64,000 nucleotides of DNA from Labilibacter marinus (GTDB lineage: Bacteria; Bacteroidota; Bacteroidia; Bacteroidales; Marinilabiliaceae): NCBI RefSeq assembly GCF_001659685.2, contig NZ_LXYE02000030.1:103215-167214 (forward strand), in the 5' to 3' direction. The notes beneath the pieces were generated by a model. The model worked only from the letters and a program-made list of their open reading frames with translations, had not been told where the DNA came from and ran no database searches. A program made the position numbers and the translations under genes. Shown here piece after piece: positions 53,837 to 61,890 of the stretch (position 1 is its first letter; each line of letters opens with the position of its first letter).

Positions 53837-56362
53837 TTATAATTTAAAATTCAAACCAACAAGAACCATTGCAGGAGTTTCGTCCATATAGGCAAACTCA
53901 ACAGATCTATTATTAAGGATGTTACGTCCGTTTAAAAACAGGGTTAAATTCTCTGTCGCTTTATAGGAAACTTTTGCATTTAACAGAAATTTACTGTCTA
54001 TGTCAATAGTACCATATTGATTCTCGAAAGTTTGATCACCATAGAAATAGGCCTGTGGAAATATTTCAAGCTTTTTAATTGGTCGATAGGTCAAAGAGAA
54101 ACCACCAAAGTAACTAGGGGTGGCTTTATGTTCGTAGTTGTCTTCTTGAGTGTTATCAGGGTAGGCAGCAGTGGTGCTTGCTATAACGTAAGGTACTTCT
54201 GAAGGATCAATAGTTCCACCCATTACACCTGCTCCAAATTCACTTAATGCAATTCCTATTTGGTTTTTTAATTCAGGATCCATCGATAAAGAACCTGCCT
54301 GATAGGTAATTACTTCATCTCTACTATTAGGATTGTAATTATCTAGATTAGTTTGTTGAAGCGTAAAATGTCCGTTAGCAATTAATTTTTCTGAGACAAC
54401 CCAATCAATCGATACAGAAACGCCTTTTTGTTTAGATGTTACCTCTGTATTTTGATACTCCATGGTAACATGAGCATTAACATCAGGAAGGCCAACTTGT
54501 TGGATTACATCTAATGGGTTGAAAACAGCTAATGAAGTTTGGCTTGGCATTAAAGCTCCAAAGTTATTAGACGTATTATAGAAAGCTTCAATATCTATTA
54601 ATACACTTTTAGTTGGGCGCATACGATAACCTAACTCTATCATATCAGTGGTTAATAAATCATACTCTTTGTTTCCGTTAAACTGCATTACTTTTGGAGA
54701 CGAACGGTTTACTAGATTCCATGTGTAATTTGAGTGAGCATTCACTAAAAAGGATGATTGGTTTGCTCGTGAATATACAATACGGAAAAGGTTATTATCG
54801 TTTGCTTTGTAAGAACCTACAAACTGCCACGATGTATAGAATTCATTTGGATAGTTGTACTTCTCTGTTCTTAACGCAGATATTAACCTAAGCTTATCTG
54901 TAGGTTTGTAATCTAATCGAATACTTCCTGCCATAATCTCAATATCTTTTTTACCGTTAAGGTAACCTCTGCCCATAGATAGAATGTATGGAGAGTCATC
55001 GTAAGATATGTGTTGGTAGTTTAAGCCAGGACGAATATCTATTTTATTTAGCTTAAGATTATACTCTGCTGTAGCATTATATTGTTTTAAATCTAACTTA
55101 AACCCTTCGTTACCAGCCATAAAGTCTATTGCTCCACCATTGTAATTCGCTTGAAAGCTAAAATCTTTTATAGTAGCTCTAAGATCAATATAACTTGTTG
55201 TAGATTCTTTTCCTGAATACGGAGTTGGCATATCTCCCATAGTAGATGTAAGAACATCTGAATTTTGATATCCAGTACTAAGATTAATGCTTGTTTCTTT
55301 ATTTGGGGTATACTCTATATAGCCATTGATAGCATAACGTTCCTTTGACATTTCTGGGTGAGCAAATACTTTATCTGGTCCAAAAATAGTGATATCTTCA
55401 CCATTCTCGAATTGGCCCGATTCACCTTTTTCTGGAAATACTTTGTAGGTATTGTTTTTATCAACTACGTATAAATTTCTGATTTCATCTAAACTATAGT
55501 AATCGTTTCCAACTGCATTACCGTTAAGTAGATATTTTTTTTCTCCAGAACTATTCAGACCATTGTATACATAAATTTCGTCATTTTCACGTTTTCTGGT
55601 TTCATAATTTCCAGTTATGCCAAAACCTAGTTTGTTGTTAATTTGTTTTCTGAAAGCAATGTCTCCAATATACGTAGACAGACTTCCTCCTTGGAAGTTT
55701 CCTGATACAAGTGGTGTTTCTGAAGTAATGTCAGCTGTAATAATATTAATAACACCAGAAACCGCATTTGGTCCATATAGTGCACTTGAAGGGCCTCGAA
55801 CAACTTCTATTCGGTCTACATCTTCAAAGCTAACAGGTAATGATTCCCAGAGTGTTCCTCCATGCGAGTAATTAAATACAGGACGACCATTTATCATTAC
55901 AAGAGTCTGAGAATTTTCAGAATATAACATCATGTTTTTGCCAGGAAGATTATCATTACCCCTTATGTGTACATCAAAATTTCCATTGGTTTTTTCTCGA
56001 ACAATTACTCCAGGTACCATCCTTAAGGCCTCTTCAAAACAAGTTGCTCCAGAGGCAATAATTTGATCGTGGCTTAACACCGTTGTTGAAAGCGGAGAGT
56101 CAAATATGCTTTCTGCCGATTTAGAGGCTGAGGTAACATCTTTGTTTAATAGTAATTCATATAACTCATCTAAGCTGGATGCACCAACTAGATCCATTAA
56201 TGTGGTAAGTTCTTCTAGATCGTAAAACGATAGCTCTTCAATGGTCATTTCAAGCACATCGTTTTTGCTTAGTTGCTTAACGTCTTTTTTAGTTTCTTGT
56301 GCAAATAATGAGGCACAAAGTACTATAGAAAAGAATAGTAGAATATATTTTTTTAATAACAT
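53837..56362 (-). CDS. TonB-dependent receptor of YfiR-receptor module C
   Basis: An 841-residue receptor with signal peptide (cut near SLFAQ), helical N-terminal extension (VLEMTIEELSFYDLEELTTL, GASSLDELYELLLN), plug (LVMINGRPVFNYSHGGTLWE, VRGPSSALYGPNAVSGVINI) and a barrel ending in VLVGLNFKL. The last 80 residues are almost the same as in module B while the region at about 235-330 differs, the pattern expected after duplication and divergence of surface loops. It starts ten bases after its yfiR-like gene. Ligand unknown. Confidence 0.88.
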   Translation of the reverse strand: MLLKKYILLFFSIVLCASLFAQETKKDVKQLSKNDVLEMTIEELSFYDLEELTTLMDLVGASSLDELYELLLNKDVTSASKSAESIFDSPLSTTVLSHDQIIASGATCFEEALRMVPGVIVREKTNGNFDVHIRGNDNLPGKNMMLYSENSQTLVMINGRPVFNYSHGGTLWESLPVSFEDVDRIEVVRGPSSALYGPNAVSGVINIITADITSETPLVSGNFQGGSLSTYIGDIAFRKQINNKLGFGITGNYETRKRENDEIYVYNGLNSSGEKKYLLNGNAVGNDYYSLDEIRNLYVVDKNNTYKVFPEKGESGQFENGEDITIFGPDKVFAHPEMSKERYAINGYIEYTPNKETSINLSTGYQNSDVLTSTMGDMPTPYSGKESTTSYIDLRATIKDFSFQANYNGGAIDFMAGNEGFKLDLKQYNATAEYNLKLNKIDIRPGLNYQHISYDDSPYILSMGRGYLNGKKDIEIMAGSIRLDYKPTDKLRLISALRTEKYNYPNEFYTSWQFVGSYKANDNNLFRIVYSRANQSSFLVNAHSNYTWNLVNRSSPKVMQFNGNKEYDLLTTDMIELGYRMRPTKSVLIDIEAFYNTSNNFGALMPSQTSLAVFNPLDVIQQVGLPDVNAHVTMEYQNTEVTSKQKGVSVSIDWVVSEKLIANGHFTLQQTNLDNYNPNSRDEVITYQAGSLSMDPELKNQIGIALSEFGAGVMGGTIDPSEVPYVIASTTAAYPDNTQEDNYEHKATPSYFGGFSLTYRPIKKLEIFPQAYFYGDQTFENQYGTIDIDSKFLLNAKVSYKATENLTLFLNGRNILNNRSVEFAYMDETPAMVLVGLNFKL

Positions 56363-56372
56363 GGTTGTGGTC

Positions 56373-56876
56373 TTATTTAATTTCTATTCCTAATGAAATA
56401 AGTTTTGGATCTACATTTAATTGATGAGAAGTCAAGTTTCTTTTGCAGACTTCATATTTCATTTTTCCATCTTGCATAACATAGTTGATACCTGCTCCTT
56501 TTTGGCAAAGGTCGGCTTTGTCACTCACTATTAATGTTGGTTTACCTGCAAAAAATGAAGTAACTTTCTCAATATTACCTGAGCTTGAGTGAGGTACATA
56601 AAACAGGCTTGCGTCAGGAACTTCAGAAGGATTTTTAACCGTTTTTACAACAATTTTTTTGTTGTTAATTTTTCTGGCGGCAGCTAGTTTCTTTAGCTCA
56701 GGAACGATATCGTCGTTACCGTATACACCAATAACAAACTCTTGTTTTGAATCTTGTTTGGGCCATTCAATGTATTTAGCAAAGTTAAACATAAACAGTG
56801 CTTTAAACATTGATTGCTGACCGCTAAGTGAAATGGTCATTAAAACCAAAATTGCGGCAATCAATTTCTTCTTCAT
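56373..56876 (-). CDS. YfiR-family periplasmic protein (DUF4154), module C
   Basis: A 167-residue DUF4154 protein with a signal peptide (cut near SLSGQ), KALFMFNFAKYIEWP, FVIGVYGNDD, LAAARKINNKKIVV, ASLFYVPHSSSGN, DLCQKGAGINYV, and LISLGIEIK. Unlike modules A and B it has two cysteines in the C-terminal part (DLCQ and EVCKR), so only this copy could form an internal disulfide, a feature important for YfiR stability in Pseudomonas. It is the first gene of the array in the direction of transcription. Confidence 0.85.
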   Translation of the reverse strand: MKKKLIAAILVLMTISLSGQQSMFKALFMFNFAKYIEWPKQDSKQEFVIGVYGNDDIVPELKKLAAARKINNKKIVVKTVKNPSEVPDASLFYVPHSSSGNIEKVTSFFAGKPTLIVSDKADLCQKGAGINYVMQDGKMKYEVCKRNLTSHQLNVDPKLISLGIEIK

Positions 56877-56911
56877 CTTTTTATAAATAGGTTGTTTAAG
56901 TATAACACGGG

Positions 56912-56938
56912 TATTCGTAGATAATTCTTGTAGGTTAC
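56912..56938 (-). promoter_or_regulatory. ECF-like promoter element of module C
   Basis: On the minus strand GTAAC (56938-56934), 16 bases, then CGAATA (56917-56912), 36 bases before the yfiR-like start. Confidence 0.6.
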
Positions 56939-57314
56939 ATTAATGTATTATTTAGAAAGGATTTATTTAGAATATTAGATTCAATAGTTTAAGTATTCGC
57001 TTGTTTGTGATATATTCATCTTAATTAAGAGAGAGGTTTTAGTTTAAAATAGATAAACCTTTATTAACTTTGTATCGTAGATATAAAACATGCATAACAA
57101 GCAACTCATATTATACATAGTCCCTTTATTACTCTTTCTTAATATTAAGAACAGGGATTCATTCTGCATTTAAAAGTCATTCGACTAACAAGTATCGTTT
57201 TTAAGATTTTTGAGATTAACTTTTTCTAAGCATCTCTATTTTAAATTTGTTTAAATAACCATTGGGATAAATAGTATATTTTTCCTTGGTTGCTTAAATG
57301 CATCATATACAATT
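56939..57314. other. Leader region of tryptophanase with possible short reading frame
   Basis: About 375 bases between module C and tnaA. TAACTTTG at 57065-57072 matches the -7 consensus, though no TTG is found 20 bases before it. Eighteen bases later a 27-codon frame (57090-57173) encodes a hydrophobic peptide (ILYIVPLLLFLNIK core). It contains no Trp, so it is not a TnaC-type tryptophan-sensing leader in the known sense. Confidence 0.35.
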
Positions 57315-58718
57315 ATGAACTTACCATTTGCAGAATCATATAAAATTAAGATGGTTGAACCCATCAGAAGAAGTACTAAAGAAGAACGCGAACGTTGGAT
57401 TAAAAAAGCCAACTACAATTTATTTAATTTAAAAAGTAACCAGGTTTTTATTGATTTATTAACCGATAGCGGTACTGGAGCCATGAGCGACCGTCAGTGG
57501 GCGAGCATGATGTTAGGCGACGAGAGTTATGCAGGAGCTTCATCGTATTACAACATGAAACAAGCTATTAAAACTATTTTAGGTTTTGATTACTTTTTGC
57601 CTACGCATCAAGGTAGAGCTGCAGAAAATGTATTGTTTTCAGCTTTAATTAAGGAAGGTGACGTAGTTCCTGGAAATACCCACTTTGATACCACCAAAGG
57701 ACATATTGAATTTAGAAAAGCGGAAGCGATTGACTGCACCATTGATGAGGCTTTTGACACGACTATTCATCACCCATTTAAAGGAAATATTGATTTAAAT
57801 AAACTTGAATCGATTTACCTAAAGTATCCTGCTGAGCAGATACCAGTCACCATTGTTACGGTTACTTGCAATTCTTCTGGAGGGCAACCTGTATCCATGG
57901 AAAACCTACGTGAAGTATATGAGTTGAGTAAAAAATATGGTATTAAAGTATTTTTTGACTCAGCGCGATTTGCAGAGAATGCTTATTTCATTAAAACTCG
58001 TGAAGAAGGATATGCAGATAAAACCATCAAAGAAATAGTTGCAGAAATGTATTCGTATGCCGATGGAATGACCATGAGTAGTAAAAAAGATGCTATTGTA
58101 AATATGGGAGGCTTTATTGCTTTACGTGATGAGGAATTATTTAAGAAAGCAGCTCAGTTTAATATTATTTACGAAGGTTATATTACGTACGGAGGTATGT
58201 CGGGACGCGATATGAATGCTTTAGCACAAGGTTTAGATGAAGGAACTGAATTTGATTATTTAGAAACACGTATAAAGCAAGTAGAGTATTTAGGTAGTAA
58301 ACTAAAAGAATTTGGTATTCCTGTTCAGGAACCATTTGGCGGTCATGCCATTTTTGTGGATGCGAAACGATTTTTACCTCAATTACCCGTAGATCAATTT
58401 GTGGCTCAAACACTCGCTGTTGAGTTGTATATTGAAGCCGGAGTGCGAGGCGTAGAGATTGGAACCTTATTGGCCGATAGAGATCCTGTAACAAGAGAAA
58501 ACCGCTATCCTAAATTAGAACTTTTGCGCCTAGCTATTCCGCGAAGGGTATACACCAATAACCATATGGATGTAATAGCAGTGGCTTTAAAAAATGTTTT
58601 TGATAGAAGAAAAGAAATAAAAACAGGCTATCATATAATAAATGAAGCGCCTATTTTAAGACATTTTACGGTAGAGCTTGCTCCAGTAGTGAATGAGAAT
58701 GCAGAGGGGGTATACTAA
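57315..58718 (+). CDS. tnaA: Tryptophanase
   Basis: A 467-residue PLP enzyme of the tryptophanase / tyrosine phenol-lyase family. It splits tryptophan to indole, pyruvate and ammonia. Family features are YIDLLTDSGTG-like FIDLLTDSGTGAMSDRQWA, LPTHQGRAAEN, FDSARFAENAYF and the PLP lysine in MSSKKDAIV (K258). GVEIGTLLADRDP matches tryptophanase and not tyrosine phenol-lyase, which has MERG at that place. The sequence is very close in style to Bacteroides TnaA. No tryptophan permease gene is adjacent. A terminator follows. Confidence 0.93.
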   Translation: MNLPFAESYKIKMVEPIRRSTKEERERWIKKANYNLFNLKSNQVFIDLLTDSGTGAMSDRQWASMMLGDESYAGASSYYNMKQAIKTILGFDYFLPTHQGRAAENVLFSALIKEGDVVPGNTHFDTTKGHIEFRKAEAIDCTIDEAFDTTIHHPFKGNIDLNKLESIYLKYPAEQIPVTIVTVTCNSSGGQPVSMENLREVYELSKKYGIKVFFDSARFAENAYFIKTREEGYADKTIKEIVAEMYSYADGMTMSSKKDAIVNMGGFIALRDEELFKKAAQFNIIYEGYITYGGMSGRDMNALAQGLDEGTEFDYLETRIKQVEYLGSKLKEFGIPVQEPFGGHAIFVDAKRFLPQLPVDQFVAQTLAVELYIEAGVRGVEIGTLLADRDPVTRENRYPKLELLRLAIPRRVYTNNHMDVIAVALKNVFDRRKEIKTGYHIINEAPILRHFTVELAPVVNENAEGVY

Positions 58719-58742
58719 CATCGTAATACTTGGAGAAATGAA

Positions 58743-58767
58743 AGAGGGGTAATGCCTCTCTTTTTTT
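58743..58767 (+). terminator. Terminator after tnaA
   Basis: AGAGG pairs with CCTCT in a short stem-loop, followed by seven T. Confidence 0.65.
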
Positions 58768-58783
58768 GTTTTATATTTGAGCA

Positions 58784-59161
58784 ATGCTATTACGAAGAAT
58801 ATTACTACTGATACTTTCTGTTTTATTGGGTTTATTATCTCGCTCAAATCTAATAGTACTTCCACCATTTATCGATGCGTATATTGGCGATGTAATTTGG
58901 GCATTTATGGTGTTTTACTTATTTACCATTGTTTTGTATAAAGCACCCTTGAAAAAAATACTTTTAGCAACTTTCATATTCTCCTTTATGATAGAATTTT
59001 CTCAGCTGTATCAGGCCGATTGGATAAATCAGATCAGAGATATTAAGTTGTTTGCCTTGGTTTTAGGTCATGGCTTTTTATGGACAGACCTGCTTTGTTA
59101 CTCAGTTGGTATTATTGTAGCTTTTGGTTTAGAAAGTTTCTTTATAAAGAACCAACCATAG
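58784..59161 (+). CDS. DUF2809 family membrane protein
   Basis: A 125-residue protein with four hydrophobic segments (about 3-22, 31-50, 57-76, 92-115) and the DUF2809 signature LLSRSNLIVLPPFIDAYIGDVIWAFMVFY in the first half (conserved GDVIWA) and DLLCYSVGIIVAF at the end. The acidic EFSQLYQADWI segment between segments three and four is typical. The family is of unknown function in the inner membrane. It starts 17 bases after the tnaA terminator. Confidence 0.85.
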   Translation: MLLRRILLLILSVLLGLLSRSNLIVLPPFIDAYIGDVIWAFMVFYLFTIVLYKAPLKKILLATFIFSFMIEFSQLYQADWINQIRDIKLFALVLGHGFLWTDLLCYSVGIIVAFGLESFFIKNQP

Positions 59162-59205
59162 TTTGTATATTTGCTTTATCACACAACACATAAAAATTAT
59201 TTGAT

Positions 59206-60003
59206 ATGAAGAAGATTAGATTAGGAGCGATTTTAATGGCATTATTATTAACAGTAGCATCTTGTAATAATAATGATGATGATGAGAAGTTAGCAAAGTT
59301 GAGTATCAGGCTTACAGATGCACCCGCTGCTTATGAAGAAGTACTTATCGATATTCAAGGCGTTAAAATTAATGTAAACGATGAAGATGAGGATGAAGGC
59401 TGGATGACGTTAGATGATGTTGAAACAGGTATCTATAATTTGTTAGATTTTACAAATGGTGTAGATACACTTTTAGCAGAACAGGAACTTCCAGCCGGAA
59501 AAGTATCGCAAATGCGTTTGATTCTTGGAGATAATAATAAAGTTAAAGTTGATGGACAGTACCATGATCTTAAAACTCCTTCTGCCCAGCAATCAGGATT
59601 AAAATTAAACATTCATGCTGACCTTGTTGCTGGATTAACTTACAGGTTATGGATTGATTTTGATGCAGGTCGTTCTGTTGTAAAAAAAGGGAATGGTACT
59701 TACTCTCTAAAACCGGTAATCAGAACTTTTACAGAAGCTACATCTGGTGCAATACAAGGAATCGTTAATCCTAAAGAGTCTAAACCTTATGTAATGGCTA
59801 TTACTGCTGTTAACGATACTTTTGCAACATTTGCCGATACTGCTTCAGGTGAATTTTTAATACGTGCTTTACCTGAGGGAACTTATAAACTAGATATTCG
59901 ACCAGTTGAAGGATATCAGAAAAAAGAGATTGAAGATATTGATGTAGTTGAAGGGGTGGTAAAAGATTTAGGAGAAATAATGATTTCAGAATTAACAGAG
60001 TAG
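59206..60003 (+). CDS. DUF4382 lipoprotein
   Basis: A 265-residue protein with a lipoprotein signal (TVASC, Cys at 20) followed by an Asn/Asp run. Residues 30-165 match DUF4382 (LSIRLTDAPAAYEEVLIDIQ, GIYNLLDFTNGVD, LPAGKVSQMRLILG), and residues 170-265 form a carboxypeptidase-regulatory-like beta-sandwich (AIQGIVNPKES, GEFLIRALPEGTYKLDIRP). Probably surface or periplasm exposed. The role of DUF4382 is not known. The Asp/Asn tail after the lipid Cys resembles the Bacteroidota lipoprotein export signal to the cell surface. Confidence 0.85.
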   Translation: MKKIRLGAILMALLLTVASCNNNDDDEKLAKLSIRLTDAPAAYEEVLIDIQGVKINVNDEDEDEGWMTLDDVETGIYNLLDFTNGVDTLLAEQELPAGKVSQMRLILGDNNKVKVDGQYHDLKTPSAQQSGLKLNIHADLVAGLTYRLWIDFDAGRSVVKKGNGTYSLKPVIRTFTEATSGAIQGIVNPKESKPYVMAITAVNDTFATFADTASGEFLIRALPEGTYKLDIRPVEGYQKKEIEDIDVVEGVVKDLGEIMISELTE

Positions 60004-60027
60004 TTAATTCCTGATTAAAAAATACTG

Positions 60028-60056
60028 GAGGCTGTCTCGTTTGAGATGGCCTCTTT
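60028..60056 (+). terminator. Terminator after the DUF4382 gene
   Basis: GAGGC-TG-TCTC pairs with GAGA-TG-GCCTC around GTTT, with a short internal mismatch, followed by four T. Confidence 0.7.
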
Positions 60057-60302
60057 TGGTATATCCAGGTGCAGTTTAACCTTTGCAATTTAAATTGTTT
60101 TTTTTAGTTGACTAAAAGAAAATTTGAATTTAAGGAAGGCAATTCATAACTTTTCAGAACACTGTAGCGAATAAACTGTTCATTAAAATGAAAACTGCAA
60201 TATTATCTATCATGAAATGAGCCATGAAAATAGATTCTCACCATAGAGAAATGTTTAAAATTTGGCGAGTTCCATTTGACCATTGAAAGAAAATTTAAAC
60301 AC

Positions 60303-61712
60303 ATGAAACATACTTTTATCATCATCCTAATTGCTTTTATTCCTTCTTTAGTTGCGTGCAAACAAACCAACAATAATGAAGAAGTGAAAGAACTCACTGA
60401 AGTTGAAAAGACTTTTAATAACTATTGTTTAGGCTGCCATAACGATAAAAAATCATCTTTTGTAGATAGAAAGTGGTTGTGGGGAAATGAAAAAGACGAT
60501 CTTTTTAATAGTATAAAGCATGGGAGAGTGGCTCATGGGATGCCTTCATTTTCGGATGGATTAAGTGATTCGGCTATTTATGTTTTAACAGATTACATCT
60601 TAGGATTATCTACCATGGTACCTTTACTGGATGATGAAACAGTGAATAGCCAAGATGGTATTGTTATCAGCGAAAGCCAAAAGTTTAAAGTAGATACAGT
60701 AGTTTCAGGATTAGAAGTGCCTTGGGGATTGGAGTTTTTACCTAATGGTGATTTGTTAATTGCTGAACGAAAAGGTGAGTTATATCGTTTTACAAAAGAT
60801 AAAAAACTGCAACAAGTAAACGGATTGCCACCTATTAAAGCAGGTGGACAGGGAGGTTTACTCGATTTAGAATTACATCCGCAGTACAAACAAAATGGAT
60901 GGTTGTACTTTGCTTATTCATCACCCAATGAGCAAAATAACAAGATAGGCAATACGGCTATTATGAGAGCTCGTTTGCAAGGTAATCAGTTGGTTGATAA
61001 GCAACGTATATTTAAAGCGATGCCTGAAACGAATAAACGCCATCATTGGGGATGTAAGTTGGAATTTGATCAGCAAGGTTATCTATATTTTTCAGTAGGA
61101 GATAGAGGGAATCGGGATAGAAATCCTCAAGCCTTAGATAATCATTGTGGCAAAATTCATCGTATTAATGATGATGGAAGTATTCCTGAGGATAATCCAT
61201 TTGTGCTTCATGAGAATGCCATGCCTACAATTTATTCCTACGGTCATCGTAATCCGCAAGGTGTTTGCATGCACCCAGTAACCGGAAGAATATGGACGGA
61301 TGAGCACGGGCCTAAAGGAGGTGACGAAATAAACCTAATTAGTCCTGCCAAAAATTACGGATGGCCAGTTATTTCCTTTGGTATTAATTATAACGGAACC
61401 ACTTTTACCAACGATACGGCCAAGGCAGGCATGGAGCAACCGATTACCTATTGGGTTCCTTCTATTGCCCCTTGCGGGATGACTTTTGTTAAAGGAGATC
61501 GATATCCTAACTGGGAAAATAATATTTTAACAGGTTCATTGCGATTTGAATATTTACACCGTGTTGTACTTAATGGAGAAGCAGTGGCTCATGAAGAAAA
61601 ATTACTGCAAGGAATTGGACGTGTTCGAAATGTGGAGATGAGTCCGGATGGGTATATATATGTAGCCATTGAAAAACCAGGTAAGATATTAAAGTTGGTT
61701 CCGATGAATTAG
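60303..61712 (+). CDS. Cytochrome c-sugar dehydrogenase (GSDH-type, PQQ-like) fusion lipoprotein
   Basis: A 469-residue protein; the ATG at 60303 is chosen since it starts a lipoprotein signal (LVACK). Residues 40-105 form a small cytochrome c domain (heme motif CLGCH, axial Met in HGMPSF). Residues 130-465 form a six-bladed glucose/sorbosone dehydrogenase propeller (VPWGLEFLPNGDLLIAERKG, GGQGGLLDLELHP, RHHWGCKLEFD, YGHRNPQGVC, DEHGPKGGDEINL), as in soluble PQQ aldose dehydrogenases. The His and Arg of the active site are present. It would oxidise a sugar or aldehyde in the periplasm and pass electrons to its own heme. Whether PQQ is made is unknown; no pqq genes are here. Confidence 0.88.
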   Translation: MKHTFIIILIAFIPSLVACKQTNNNEEVKELTEVEKTFNNYCLGCHNDKKSSFVDRKWLWGNEKDDLFNSIKHGRVAHGMPSFSDGLSDSAIYVLTDYILGLSTMVPLLDDETVNSQDGIVISESQKFKVDTVVSGLEVPWGLEFLPNGDLLIAERKGELYRFTKDKKLQQVNGLPPIKAGGQGGLLDLELHPQYKQNGWLYFAYSSPNEQNNKIGNTAIMRARLQGNQLVDKQRIFKAMPETNKRHHWGCKLEFDQQGYLYFSVGDRGNRDRNPQALDNHCGKIHRINDDGSIPEDNPFVLHENAMPTIYSYGHRNPQGVCMHPVTGRIWTDEHGPKGGDEINLISPAKNYGWPVISFGINYNGTTFTNDTAKAGMEQPITYWVPSIAPCGMTFVKGDRYPNWENNILTGSLRFEYLHRVVLNGEAVAHEEKLLQGIGRVRNVEMSPDGYIYVAIEKPGKILKLVPMN

Positions 61713-61890
61713 TCATCAGTCAATGGTCATCAGGTATTAGTCAATAGGCAATAGCCCAGTCTGTAGGGCTGGGAATTAGGAATTGTAAATTATCCCGACG
61801 CATTACAAAATGTGTTATCAATACTGAATAAATTTGCGTCGGAAACTATACTCGGTCATATTGTTACTGGCCGCGTTTAACGTTTTGTAA
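61713..61890. other. Spacer with short direct repeats before the last receptor
   Basis: Contains GTCATCAG twice (61712-61719, 61726-61733), GTCAAT twice (61719-61724, 61740-61745), a weak AGCCC/GGGCT hairpin (61752-61772) and a -7-like TAAATTTG at 61829-61836 that lacks a TTG at the proper distance. No riboswitch is recognised. Confidence 0.4.

Noticed and set aside
61713..61890. Cobalamin or other riboswitch before the last TonB receptor
   Set aside because: Only 178 bases, no B12-box-like or other known riboswitch core was recognised.
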